Below, piece after piece: positions 6,095 to 13,024 of a stretch of 17,457 nucleotides of DNA. The notes beneath the pieces are model-generated. The model was not told the origin of the DNA. It did no database searches and saw nothing but the letters and a program-made list of their open reading frames with translations. Both the position numbers and the translations under genes were made by a program. Each line of letters starts with the position of its first letter. The stretch's first letter is position 1. This DNA is from an uncultured Ruminiclostridium sp. (lineage in GTDB: Bacteria > Bacillota > Clostridia > Oscillospirales > Ruminococcaceae): NCBI GenBank assembly GCA_910588335.1, contig CAJUQV010000037.1, positions 1-17,457 of the forward strand, given 5' to 3'.

Positions 6095-6124
6095 ATTATA
6101 GCACAGATTACGACTGACATTCAA
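6095..6124 (-). promoter_or_regulatory. Late-operon promoter within the 3' end of the DUF1492 gene
   Basis: TTGAAT (6124-6119) and TATAAT (6100-6095) are 18 bases apart on the minus strand, and TGC precedes the -10 box, making it an extended -10 promoter. The -35 box and part of the spacer lie in the last codons of the DUF1492 regulator (stop at 6108). The predicted start is near 6088. It would drive the terminase and head genes if the terminator at 5987-6021 is read through. Confidence 0.7.
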
Positions 6125-6521
6125 TGACATTTTTTACAAAAACAAGCGCTTTATTGTGCAGTCTGTAAATTTGTCTGATCTCATACCCAAAATCAAACGC
6201 AATTCTTAGCCATTCTCTTCCGTTTATGTACCGAAGCGTCAACAATTGCCGCAAAACAGGGTCTTCAACTTTTGCAATTGTACTCTCAATTTCTTTTTTA
6301 AGTTCAAGCAATTTGTCAATTTGACAGCTTATTTCATTTTCCAGATCAATAATTTTTGCGACAGTTTTCCCTACCTTGTCGGAAGTTCCACCGGACCCCC
6401 CGGTTTCGGTGGAATGTGACACCGATTCCGCAAGCTCACGCAGTTCCTTCAGCTGTTCATTCTTGCCGTCAATATCGGTTTTCAAGCTGCGATATTGTCC
6501 CAGATATTCTTTAGCTGTCAT
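6108..6521 (-). CDS. DUF1492 / ArpU-like phage late regulator
   Basis: A 137-residue protein beginning MTAKEYLGQYRSL, a common opening for DUF1492. Residues 15-100 are predicted helical or coiled-coil, with a Ser/Gly-rich insertion near 35-48. The C-terminal third (LRQLLTLRYINGREWLRIA, then YEIRQIYRLHNKAL) resembles a sigma-70 region 4-like helix-turn-helix. Relatives such as ArpU and RinA-type proteins lie just upstream of the terminase genes in Firmicute phages and control late transcription. The same position here, with a promoter and attenuator-like leader immediately following, supports that role. AGAAAGGAT precedes the ATG at 6521. The sequence is visibly more AT-rich than the replication genes. 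The function is inferred from family and position. Confidence 0.82.
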   Translation of the reverse strand: MTAKEYLGQYRSLKTDIDGKNEQLKELRELAESVSHSTETGGSGGTSDKVGKTVAKIIDLENEISCQIDKLLELKKEIESTIAKVEDPVLRQLLTLRYINGREWLRIAFDFGYEIRQIYRLHNKALVFVKNVIECQS

Positions 6522-6548
6522 GACAAAATCCTTTCTCTAAATAGCTTT

Positions 6549-7424
6549 TTATAATACGGAGTTCTCAAAATCCCCGCATAAATTTTCAATCCATTCTTTT
6601 CGGGCAATTTGTGAAATCCATTCCTTGGGAATCCCCTTTTTGCCCCCGCGCCCATACATAAGCCCTGCAAGTCCGCCCGCTACCGCCGCCACCGTATCCG
6701 TATCATCGCCCAAATTAACGGCAGTCAGCACACAGTCTCGGTAATTATCCGTATTGTACAAGCACCACAACGCCGCCTCAAGCGTATCAACCACATAACC
6801 GGTACTTTTGATGTCCTCCCGTCCGATTCCTCTAACATCACGAAGTCCGATAGTCGTACTCCAGCTATCCGAATACATTTCCGTTAGTATTTCCTCAAAA
6901 GAAACTCCCCTTACAATTTTATTAGCCGCCGAAACATACAAAATGCAAGCTTTAATCGAAATCCCATGCCTGTGTGTGAGACCCGCCACGTCTCCAACTG
7001 ATTTATAATCCCCCTTCACAAAAGCCAGCGGCAAAATACGCATCAGCGACCCGTTTCCGTTATCCGTAATTTTCTTACCGCCGCATTCCTCGGCAGGTGT
7101 TCCTTTAGCGTACTTATCAATTGCGCGGCGTGTTGTTCCCCCAACGTCAAACACTTTCCCATAAGGCGTAAACTCTCCTTCATACAGCCACCTATAAAAA
7201 TTCCGCATTATATCGTACAAGTCAATTTTTTTCAACCGTGCGATACTTTCAAGCGTTGCCAATGTCATAGAGCTGTCGTCCGACCAGGTGCCGGGCGGTT
7301 GATTATGAGTGCCGTAACCGGTCATGCCGGTTATTTTGTAAGTGTCACGCTTTTTGAATTCCACGGGAACGCCTAAGGCGTCGCCGACTATTAAGCCCAT
7401 GATTCCGTTATAAATTTTGCTCAT
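6549..7424 (-). CDS. ADP-ribosylglycohydrolase (DraG/ARH family)
   Basis: A 291-residue protein that fits the family's full length. Metal-binding signatures are present in order: GLIVGDALGVPVEF (11-23), GTWSDDSSM (45-53; Asp49, Asp50), DNGNGSLMR (121-129), LTHRHG (149-154) and NLGDDTDTVAAVAGG (237-251; Asp240, Asp241, Asp243). These acidic residues bind the di-magnesium centre that hydrolyses ADP-ribose links on proteins, nucleic acids or small molecules. I start at 7424 (MSKIYNG) because AGGAAAGGA sits about 9 bases upstream; an in-frame ATG at 7457 lacks one. It lies between the YopX gene and the late regulator, a typical accessory slot. All key residues look intact, so it should be active. 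The substrate is unknown; reversing a host ADP-ribosylation defence or altering host enzymes are both plausible. Confidence 0.9.
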   Translation of the reverse strand: MSKIYNGIMGLIVGDALGVPVEFKKRDTYKITGMTGYGTHNQPPGTWSDDSSMTLATLESIARLKKIDLYDIMRNFYRWLYEGEFTPYGKVFDVGGTTRRAIDKYAKGTPAEECGGKKITDNGNGSLMRILPLAFVKGDYKSVGDVAGLTHRHGISIKACILYVSAANKIVRGVSFEEILTEMYSDSWSTTIGLRDVRGIGREDIKSTGYVVDTLEAALWCLYNTDNYRDCVLTAVNLGDDTDTVAAVAGGLAGLMYGRGGKKGIPKEWISQIARKEWIENLCGDFENSVL

Positions 7425-7476
7425 TGTTTTGTTCCTTTCCTCGCTCAATTTATCCACCTGATTTTAGGTTCACCTG

Positions 7477-7911
7477 TTATGCGTTGTTTCCTTCCAACAA
7501 TTCGGGGTTATCGTGAATGTTGCTGACAACCTCACAAGCAGAAGGAATAGAACATCCCTCGCTTTCTCCGTTTAAAATTGTAGTTTTAATTCCCCTGAAT
7601 TCAGCATACCAACCTATTATTGAATCATCATCCAAAGAATTAGGGTCGTTAAATTTACCATAGCCAACGGCAGCATATATGGGTTCGCCTGTGTCTTGCG
7701 ATACTGCTCTTAAAATATCCCCCTCAAAAATCTTATTGCCGTTTTTGTCGGTTAAGCCGGTGAATTGACCGACTGTTTCCGGATAAACATCATGACACTC
7801 ATTACAGCAAATAATTGGGAAACCGTCAATATCATTGTCGGGACAAACCTTTCCTCCATATACCAACAGTTTGTGAAAAATCGCCCTACGGCTTATCAAA
7901 TCATTTTTCAT
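7477..7911 (-). CDS. YopX-domain protein with atypical N-terminus
   Basis: A 144-residue protein. From about residue 20 it matches the YopX pattern: VYPETVGQFTGLTDKNGNKI, FEGDIL, a beta-rich middle with GWYAEFRG, and the closing SNIHDNPELLE. YopX proteins are common in Firmicute phages and their function is unknown. The usual YopX opening (a REIKFRGKR-like strand followed by GEWVYG) is missing. Instead the protein opens MKNDLISRRAIFHKL, an opening I associate with a different family of small phage proteins. The start at 7911 overlaps the preceding gene by 11 bases and follows a weak GGTGG; a longer frame reaches 7995 but runs entirely inside the upstream gene. The junction looks like an in-frame recombination. 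Family confident, start moderately so. Confidence 0.8.
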   Translation of the reverse strand: MKNDLISRRAIFHKLLVYGGKVCPDNDIDGFPIICCNECHDVYPETVGQFTGLTDKNGNKIFEGDILRAVSQDTGEPIYAAVGYGKFNDPNSLDDDSIIGWYAEFRGIKTTILNGESEGCSIPSACEVVSNIHDNPELLEGNNA

Positions 7912-8209
7912 TTTTGCCACCGTCCATCTTAGCACCGCAGTTGGGGCAATAATCTGTTTTTCGTTCATTCCACATATCACAGCAAGAAGAAACAAAGCCC
8001 TTGTTTATTTCTCTACCGCTGCGGTATTCTTGTCTCCACTTCCCGTGCTTCACCTCCTGCACATCGGCGGCAGGAAGCTTATACAATTCTCCAATAGCCG
8101 CATCAATAGCCTTATCCCAACCGTCTGCCCAGCTTTCAGGCTCAGCATCGCAGCCGCCAAGGTCATGAAGCATTTTCCAAACCTTTTTGAGCTTAACATA
8201 TTTAGCCAT
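7901..8209 (-). CDS. Small phage zinc-ribbon protein, 102 residues
   Basis: The N-terminus (MAKYVKLKKVWKMLHDLGG) is basic and helical, then comes a WADGWDKAIDAAIGELYKLP helix and the phrase PAADV that recurs in Firmicute phage proteins of this kind. The C-terminal half holds a zinc-ribbon: HGKW, then CC near residue 76 and CPNCGAKMDGG near residue 88. GGAGGGCTGATA precedes the ATG at 8209, 2 bases after the previous stop. Its last 11 bases overlap the YopX start. The family is widespread but without an assigned function; nucleic-acid binding is a guess based on the zinc-ribbon. Confidence 0.82.
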   Translation of the reverse strand: MAKYVKLKKVWKMLHDLGGCDAEPESWADGWDKAIDAAIGELYKLPAADVQEVKHGKWRQEYRSGREINKGFVSSCCDMWNERKTDYCPNCGAKMDGGKNEK

Positions 8210-8211
8210 TA

Positions 8212-8391
8212 TCAGCCCTCCAAAAACATCTTTTCGATTTCTCTTACTTCTGGATCAAGTTGTGCGTTTTCTTCCTTGGTTTCACAATCAAGACAAACCC
8301 AACGCCTATTTTTTGTTCCTGGCGGGTCAATCGGGTGCAAAGCTTGACATTCGTAATATGGCTTTTTACACCTACTGCATTTTAGTCCCAT
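8212..8391 (-). CDS. Very small zinc-ribbon protein, 59 residues
   Basis: A short gene that is easy to miss. The ATG at 8391 shares one base with the stop of the SNF2 helicase (TAATG) and has a strong AGGAGGG 6 bases upstream. The stop lies 2 bases before the next start. The protein begins MGLKCSRCKKPYYEC and continues to RRWVCLDCETKEEN, so Cys5, Cys8, Cys33 and Cys36 form two CxxC knuckles of one zinc-ribbon, with Cys15 extra. The C-terminal 23 residues are acidic and helical. Tight packing on both sides, the ribosome binding site and paired CxxC motifs make it a convincing gene. Function unknown. Confidence 0.85.
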   Translation of the reverse strand: MGLKCSRCKKPYYECQALHPIDPPGTKNRRWVCLDCETKEENAQLDPEVREIEKMFLEG

Positions 8392-9788
8392 TATCGACCC
8401 TCCTGTAACTTTTGATTTTCTCCCTTAACCGCCGCGATCCTTGCCTTCAAACTCTCAATCAAAGCCTCCTGTGTATCTCCCTTGTCCTGCAAAGCCGAAA
8501 TAACGTCCTCATCTCGGCCTCCACGAACGATCAGCCTATGTATAATAACCTTCTGCGTCTGTCCTTGTCTATGCAGCCTTTTGTTTGCCTGCTGGTATAA
8601 CTCCAATGACCAATTAAGCCCGAACCAAACGACGTGATTTCCGCCGTCCTGCAAATTTAATCCATAAGCGCATGACGCCGGGTGTGCAAGCAGTATGTCA
8701 ATTTGCCGATCGTTCCAAGCGGCTTCGTCCTGTGGACCGCTTAACTTGCGAACACGAAGTCCTGTTTTTGCCAAAACCTCCTCCAAACGCGCCAAATCAT
8801 GCTGAAAATTATAAAACACAAGCGCAGGCTGACCGTTTAACTGTTCCACAAGCTCCAAAAAAGCCTCTATTTTGCAGGAATGAATATCCACCGTATTTCG
8901 CTCGGAATCATAGACCGCGCCGTTGCAAAGCTGAAGCAGCTTATTGGAAAGCGCTGCCGCTCCCGCTGCGTCAATAATCGTATCGTCCACCTGCAAAAGC
9001 ATTTCGCGCTCAAGTTCGGTATAGCGCTTTTGAGATTTCGCGTCTAAAATTACGGTAATATCGTCGATAACCACATCGGGCAGCTGCAAATAATCTTCTG
9101 CTTTCATGGAAACGCATATATCGCCGATAAGCTGTTTTATAGCGTTTTCCGCTTCCTCTTTGGGTTTATAGCTGAATATCTGTGTGGCATTGCGTTTGTC
9201 AGCTTCAAAATACCTTTCCCGAAACCCGCCTATTGTTTTTCCCAGGCGTTGCCCGCCGTCCAAAAGAAATATTTGCGCCCATAAATCGATAAGACCGTTT
9301 GGCGCGGGAGTTCCCGTAAGTTCCACGATTCTTGATATTTTGGGGCGCACTCGGCGCAATGCCTTCCACCGTTTGGACTGCGAACTTTTAAAACTTGTGG
9401 CTTCATCAATTATCACCATGTCAAAAGGCCATTCCTGCGCGTAGTAGTCGGTTATCCACGGGACATTTTCTCGATTGATTATCCAAATATCTCCCGGCAT
9501 ATTCAGTGAACGTATTCTCTGCTTCTCGGTTCCCAGAACGGTGATCACGCGAAGGTTTTTCAGGTGATCCCACTTTTCGGCTTCGCGACTCCATGTACCT
9601 TCGGCGACCCGCTTCGGCGCAATAATGAGAACGCGTCCCACCGCAAAACGATTGTATATCAGATCATTTACGGCAGTAAGGCAAATAACCGTTTTCCCAA
9701 GCCCCATATCAAGAAGCAGCGCCACGGCGGGATCGTGAATAACTCGCTCTATGCAATATTTTTGATACGGGTGCGGTATGTATTTCAT
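8391..9788 (-). CDS. Phage SNF2-family DNA helicase/translocase
   Basis: A 465-residue superfamily 2 enzyme with both RecA-like lobes. Motif I is LLLDMGLGKTVI (Lys32), motif II is VIIDEATSF (125-133), motif III is LTGTPAPNG (157-165), and motif VI is QQANKRLHRQGQTQKV (399-414, Arg404 and Arg407). The length is typical of the compact phage SNF2 proteins, without extra accessory domains. Such enzymes translocate on duplex DNA; in phages they are thought to help replication or recombination. The ATG overlaps the VRR-NUC stop as ATGA, suggesting translational coupling and a shared pathway with that nuclease. SNF2 next to VRR-NUC is a recurrent phage pair. The C-terminal 40 residues are Glu/Lys/Gln-rich and probably helical. 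Confidence 0.93.
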   Translation of the reverse strand: MKYIPHPYQKYCIERVIHDPAVALLLDMGLGKTVICLTAVNDLIYNRFAVGRVLIIAPKRVAEGTWSREAEKWDHLKNLRVITVLGTEKQRIRSLNMPGDIWIINRENVPWITDYYAQEWPFDMVIIDEATSFKSSQSKRWKALRRVRPKISRIVELTGTPAPNGLIDLWAQIFLLDGGQRLGKTIGGFRERYFEADKRNATQIFSYKPKEEAENAIKQLIGDICVSMKAEDYLQLPDVVIDDITVILDAKSQKRYTELEREMLLQVDDTIIDAAGAAALSNKLLQLCNGAVYDSERNTVDIHSCKIEAFLELVEQLNGQPALVFYNFQHDLARLEEVLAKTGLRVRKLSGPQDEAAWNDRQIDILLAHPASCAYGLNLQDGGNHVVWFGLNWSLELYQQANKRLHRQGQTQKVIIHRLIVRGGRDEDVISALQDKGDTQEALIESLKARIAAVKGENQKLQEGR

Positions 9789-10066
9789 TTTCCGAAAACC
9801 TCCCCGATAAATTTCTTTGCCGCGTCAAGCCCCTTAATGACTCTCACGTCGGCATTTCTTTTTTTCATTTCCGCAATTTGCCACCGCTGAATATGCCGCA
9901 AACTGCCCGCCGTTGTTTTCAGTTCTACGTATATCGTCCTGCCGTCGGGCGTTATTACTATCCTGTCGGGAACACCCGGATTTCCGGGGCTGTTAAACTT
10001 GTAATACAGCCCGCCGCGTTTCTTGACCATTTCCCCAAGTTTTTGTTCAATTTGGGATTCCGTCAT
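9785..10066 (-). CDS. VRR-NUC domain nuclease
   Basis: A 93-residue stand-alone VRR-NUC protein of the PD-(D/E)xK superfamily. It has Glu7 in the first helix, YYKFNSPGNPGVPDR with Asp34, and YVELKTTAG with Glu48 and Lys50, followed by the helix containing HIQRWQIAEMKK with the expected Gln. These match the catalytic set of the family, which in phages is proposed to resolve branched DNA during replication or packaging. AAGGAGG lies 7 bases before the ATG. It starts 3 bases after the previous stop and overlaps the SNF2 gene by 4 bases. Confidence 0.93.
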   Translation of the reverse strand: MTESQIEQKLGEMVKKRGGLYYKFNSPGNPGVPDRIVITPDGRTIYVELKTTAGSLRHIQRWQIAEMKKRNADVRVIKGLDAAKKFIGEVFGK

Positions 10067-10069
10067 TTT

Positions 10070-10282
10070 TTAATCCTCCTTTGGAACGCACCAAAACCAA
10101 TTTTGCGGCTCACCGTCATGTAACGCCGAATCATTTACTGTTGCCGCCCCGATTTTTAATTTAGCTTCTTTAAGCTGCGATTTAGAATAACCCTGTTCTT
10201 TGGCTTCGACTCTAATCGTTTCGATATTTACAAGCTTCATTTGTCCGAGCCTTTCAGTTAACCATTCTTCACAATTTTCCAT
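10070..10282 (-). CDS. Small winged-helix-like protein, 70 residues
   Basis: Residues 5-60 (EWLTERL, then IETIRVEAKEQGYSKSQLKEAKLKIG, ending with NWFWCVP) resemble the small winged-helix domains found at the C-terminus of phage primase/helicase proteins, where a helix-turn-helix precedes a Trp-containing wing. Here it stands alone, directly after the primase-VapE gene and the GTTAC repeat region. It could be a detached DNA-binding module that recognises that region; this is inference. AAAGGAG sits 8 bases before the ATG at 10282. The frame extends to 10336, but that stretch covers a hairpin and lacks a ribosome binding site. It ends 3 bases before the VRR-NUC start. Confidence 0.7.
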   Translation of the reverse strand: MENCEEWLTERLGQMKLVNIETIRVEAKEQGYSKSQLKEAKLKIGAATVNDSALHDGEPQNWFWCVPKED

Positions 10283-10302
10283 ATTCTTCTCCTTTATAAC
10301 GC

Positions 10303-10320
10303 GCGGGTACGTCAACCCGC
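10303..10320 (-). promoter_or_regulatory. Hairpin just upstream of the 70-residue gene
   Basis: GCGGGT (10320-10315) and ACCCGC (10308-10303) form a 6-bp GC-rich stem over a 6-base loop. It ends about 10 bases before the AAAGGAG of the gene starting at 10282. No U run follows, so it is not a terminator. It may be a translational operator or protect the 5' end of the message. Confidence 0.4.
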
Positions 10321-10339
10321 CCATCGTGTGTATCATTTC

Positions 10340-10415
10340 ATGAATTAGGCATATTAGGCGGTATACATATATGCCTATATTACCTATATATCCTATTTTA
10401 TAATTATATTAGAAA
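10340..10415. other. AT-rich stretch with inverted repeat (possible unwinding element)
   Basis: This run of about 75 bases is strongly A/T and carries short TATAGG-like direct repeats on the minus strand. It also holds a 9-base inverted repeat, TAGGCATAT at 10346-10354 and ATATGCCTA at 10369-10377, with 14 bases between. Beside the GTTAC array it fits a DNA unwinding element or an operator. A TATAAT occurs on the minus strand (10408-10403) without a recognisable -35 box. No gene is present. Confidence 0.45.
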
Positions 10416-10420
10416 AGATT

Positions 10421-10615
10421 GTTACTTTGTTACTTATAGAGGTTTTACGCTTCGCGCTGCGGAATTTTGGGGTAACAAACTTTGTTGACTTTGTTACCGA
10501 TTGTTACCATTAAATGTTACTTTGTTACCCGAAATATTGACTTTGTTACTTGCATTGTTACCGAAAAATCCCCCCTATTTCCTCTATTTTAAAATATGTA
10601 CACAAAGATTGTTAC
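10421..10615. repeat. GTTAC repeat array (iteron-like), candidate origin or regulator sites
   Basis: Nine copies of GTTAC on the plus strand begin at 10421, 10429, 10493, 10503, 10516, 10524, 10545, 10557 and 10611, plus one inverted copy (GTAAC at 10472). Several form a composite unit: GTTACTTTGTTAC at 10421-10433 and 10516-10528, GTTGACTTTGTTAC at 10484-10497 and ATTGACTTTGTTAC at 10536-10549. Half-sites are thus 8 or 9 bases apart. The array fills most of the non-coding gap after the primase-helicase gene. Iterons beside an AT-rich stretch and a primase gene are typical of a phage replication origin. Binding sites for a transcription factor are the main alternative. No gene lies in this gap. 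Confidence 0.7.
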
Positions 10616-10617
10616 TT

Positions 10618-13020
10618 CTAACTGTCATTAACTCTTTCAAAGCCTCTCTGCGTACCGCAGTACTTAAATTTAGCGGTTTTTTCCATTCGTCTCCACCCCT
10701 TTTGCATGGCAATTATAGAATTTATCTCGGCGGAATCCGAATTCCGTATATTTCTGATGTCACAACCCAAAGCCTCGCACCATATTTCATGGGCGCACAC
10801 CCTATCCCGCTTTATCATTCGGCTTTCGGTTTTCAAACCGCCCTGCAAATACATAAGTCTCTTTGGAAGGTCCCAGCTTCTCCATTCTTCGGGCACTTCT
10901 TGTTCAAGAAAATCAATTATAATACCCTCTCGCGCACTTTGCTGGCGGTGCCGTTCCTGCTCGCGCTTTGCCGTGTTTTCAATATCTCCCGATAAATACA
11001 GCGGCTCACCCAATCGCCAATAAGCTACAGCCTCCGCCCATAACTGATCTATCTCACCGTCCAGATCGCGGAAAACGCTTTTGACTGCCTTATTTAGTCC
11101 TACGTCCACGGGCCAAAAGCGTCGCCCTCCCGTTGCGTCCCTTAAATACTCACTGTTGTTGCTTGTTCCGAAGAACACACAGCAGCGGGGATATTCCTGC
11201 GCGTGTCTTCCATAAGCGGCGCGAAACCGGTCTATTTGCTGGCTTAAAAACTGTTTAACCCTCTCCACCTCGGTACGGGACATTGCTGCCAATTCTCCGA
11301 TCTCCACTATCCAAACGCCTTGTATTATTTCGGCGGCTTCCTTGCCCTCAAAGGTTTTCAGCCCGTCAGTAAACCACTTGCGGCCCATTTTTGCAAGCAG
11401 CGTGGATTTACCTATCCCCTGCGGACCTGATAATATTGGCATTGTATCATATTTGCAGCCCGGGTCTAACGCGCGTGCCACAGCCGCCGTAAAAGATTTT
11501 CGTGTGACAGCCCTTGTATAAGGCGTATCCGCCGCGCCGAGATAATCTATAAGCAGCGTGTCCAGTCTTGGCGCGCCGTCCCATTCTATACTATATAAAT
11601 AGTTCTTAACTTCATTATAAGAGTGATTATTGCCGCAAATACCCAGTGCGTCGGATATTCTGTCTTTGCCCGTAATATTGTACATCTTTTCAAAATACCA
11701 CCGCGCGCCTTTATCGTCATTATCATTCCAAGGACGAAAGCCTGGGTGCTGCGGGTCCCAAGGCAGGGTATCGGCAGCCACACCCCTTTTTGAAAATTCG
11801 TCGTACAATATACGCCCCTTCAGCAGAGGATCATTTTCAAGAATAATAAGCACATTGTCGGCAGTTTTTTGTATTTGCCCCGAATTTGCCGAAACAGCAA
11901 GCTTTGAAATCCAGTTTAGGTCGTCATTTTCCGCCGGAGTTTCTCCGAATACCTCAACCGCTTTATCGTAACGCTCTTTATTAAGCAAGGCAGCAACGTC
12001 GGTATCTTTAATGGCAAATTCGCACATTGCTATATATGAAGGCAGCCTGTTATTAGGCGTATCTGGTTTTGCCTCATCGTCCAATGCTCCGTATTTATGC
12101 AGCCGCACCAAATCAAAGGCATTGACAAGCTTCCCGCCGCAAGGATCGGTGGCATGGTGTGAATAAAGGAAACTCCCGTTTTCATAGATCACCGCGCCGC
12201 CTGTTGTGGAGCCGCTCGCATAAGTATAGCGGTCGGGAATATCGGTGCTTATGTATTCTCCCGGAATAAGCTCGTCCATCGCGCGGTAAATGTTGTAGAT
12301 TTTGCAAAAAGCCCCGACTATTCCCGCCTTTGACGTCGGTTCCTCCTGCTTTTTCAGCAAGCGCCCGAAATCCTCCTTTGCTCCCGGAGCCTGCGGCCAT
12401 TCGCTTGTATTGTGCCAGTCGCTGTATAGAGCCAAAATGCCGTCCGCGTACAAAAAAGGCTTGTCCCCGTAAATATAAATATACGCGCTGTCGGAGCAGC
12501 AAGAGGGCCAGTACATTAACCTCGCCGCCTCAAAGGTGGTTTTGTCGCAAAACTCTATGCCTATCCATTCCGCCGCCTTTCTTGCTATGGGTTCGTATTC
12601 GTCCGCGCTGACCGTTCGGTTCAGGGGCAGCAGTATTCGCAGTCTTGGCGCCGCTTCATAGTGCTTTCGCGTGGAATACGCGCAATACCCGCAGCCCAAG
12701 GCCTCCACACGGCGTAAAATTTCCTGCGTACCCCCCGCGGAAATATTGTCAAGGTCAAGGGTAATAATATCACGCCCCGATACGGCCGTCGCTTTACGCC
12801 GTGAACCGGTAAAGGTGCCCGCCACAAAGCCGCCCACGTCTTTCAATTCGTCCTGTTGTCCCTTTTTCATCGCAAGATATTCGGACAAGGTTTCCGTACT
12901 GCGGACAGGCGTTCTGAGTTTTTCCACAAGCTCAGACCACATTAGAGTAGAAGGCGGCCAATTGGCGGATTTACGGTTTCCCGCGCTGGATATAGTAATT
13001 ATTCTGTCGTTTTGAAGCAT
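10618..13020 (-). CDS. Primase-helicase: AEP-like primase domain fused to VapE/VirE helicase
   Basis: An 800-residue replication protein. The N-terminal part has the archaeo-eukaryotic primase signature: ITLDLDNIS (Asp89, Asp91), STRKH (His120) and RLRILLPL (124-131). A linker with several Gly- and Cys-containing segments follows (about 200-400). The C-terminal part is the VapE/VirE P-loop domain: SGPQGIGKST (531-540, Lys538), a Walker B region at VWIVEIGEL (569-577), a sensor Asn in FFGTSNNSEY (616-625) and the GGRRFWPVDV (631-640) segment likely to supply arginine fingers. It probably primes and unwinds at the phage origin. AAGGAG is 7 bases before the ATG at 13020. It starts 4 bases after the polymerase stop and is followed by the GTTAC array. 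Confidence 0.92.
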   Translation of the reverse strand: MLQNDRIITISSAGNRKSANWPPSTLMWSELVEKLRTPVRSTETLSEYLAMKKGQQDELKDVGGFVAGTFTGSRRKATAVSGRDIITLDLDNISAGGTQEILRRVEALGCGYCAYSTRKHYEAAPRLRILLPLNRTVSADEYEPIARKAAEWIGIEFCDKTTFEAARLMYWPSCCSDSAYIYIYGDKPFLYADGILALYSDWHNTSEWPQAPGAKEDFGRLLKKQEEPTSKAGIVGAFCKIYNIYRAMDELIPGEYISTDIPDRYTYASGSTTGGAVIYENGSFLYSHHATDPCGGKLVNAFDLVRLHKYGALDDEAKPDTPNNRLPSYIAMCEFAIKDTDVAALLNKERYDKAVEVFGETPAENDDLNWISKLAVSANSGQIQKTADNVLIILENDPLLKGRILYDEFSKRGVAADTLPWDPQHPGFRPWNDNDDKGARWYFEKMYNITGKDRISDALGICGNNHSYNEVKNYLYSIEWDGAPRLDTLLIDYLGAADTPYTRAVTRKSFTAAVARALDPGCKYDTMPILSGPQGIGKSTLLAKMGRKWFTDGLKTFEGKEAAEIIQGVWIVEIGELAAMSRTEVERVKQFLSQQIDRFRAAYGRHAQEYPRCCVFFGTSNNSEYLRDATGGRRFWPVDVGLNKAVKSVFRDLDGEIDQLWAEAVAYWRLGEPLYLSGDIENTAKREQERHRQQSAREGIIIDFLEQEVPEEWRSWDLPKRLMYLQGGLKTESRMIKRDRVCAHEIWCEALGCDIRNIRNSDSAEINSIIAMQKGWRRMEKTAKFKYCGTQRGFERVNDS

Positions 13021-13024
13021 AATG

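Noticed and set aside
7912..7995. Longer N-terminus for the YopX protein starting MFLLAVICG, which looks like a hydrophobic leader
   Set aside because: This stretch lies entirely inside the upstream zinc-ribbon gene in another frame and has no ribosome binding site, so the apparent signal-like segment is a shadow.
10421..10615. CRISPR array
   Set aside because: Units are 5-14 bases with irregular 8-60-base spacing and no unique spacers of constant length; no cas genes are present apart from the Cas4-like fold of DUF2800, which is a phage recombination family.
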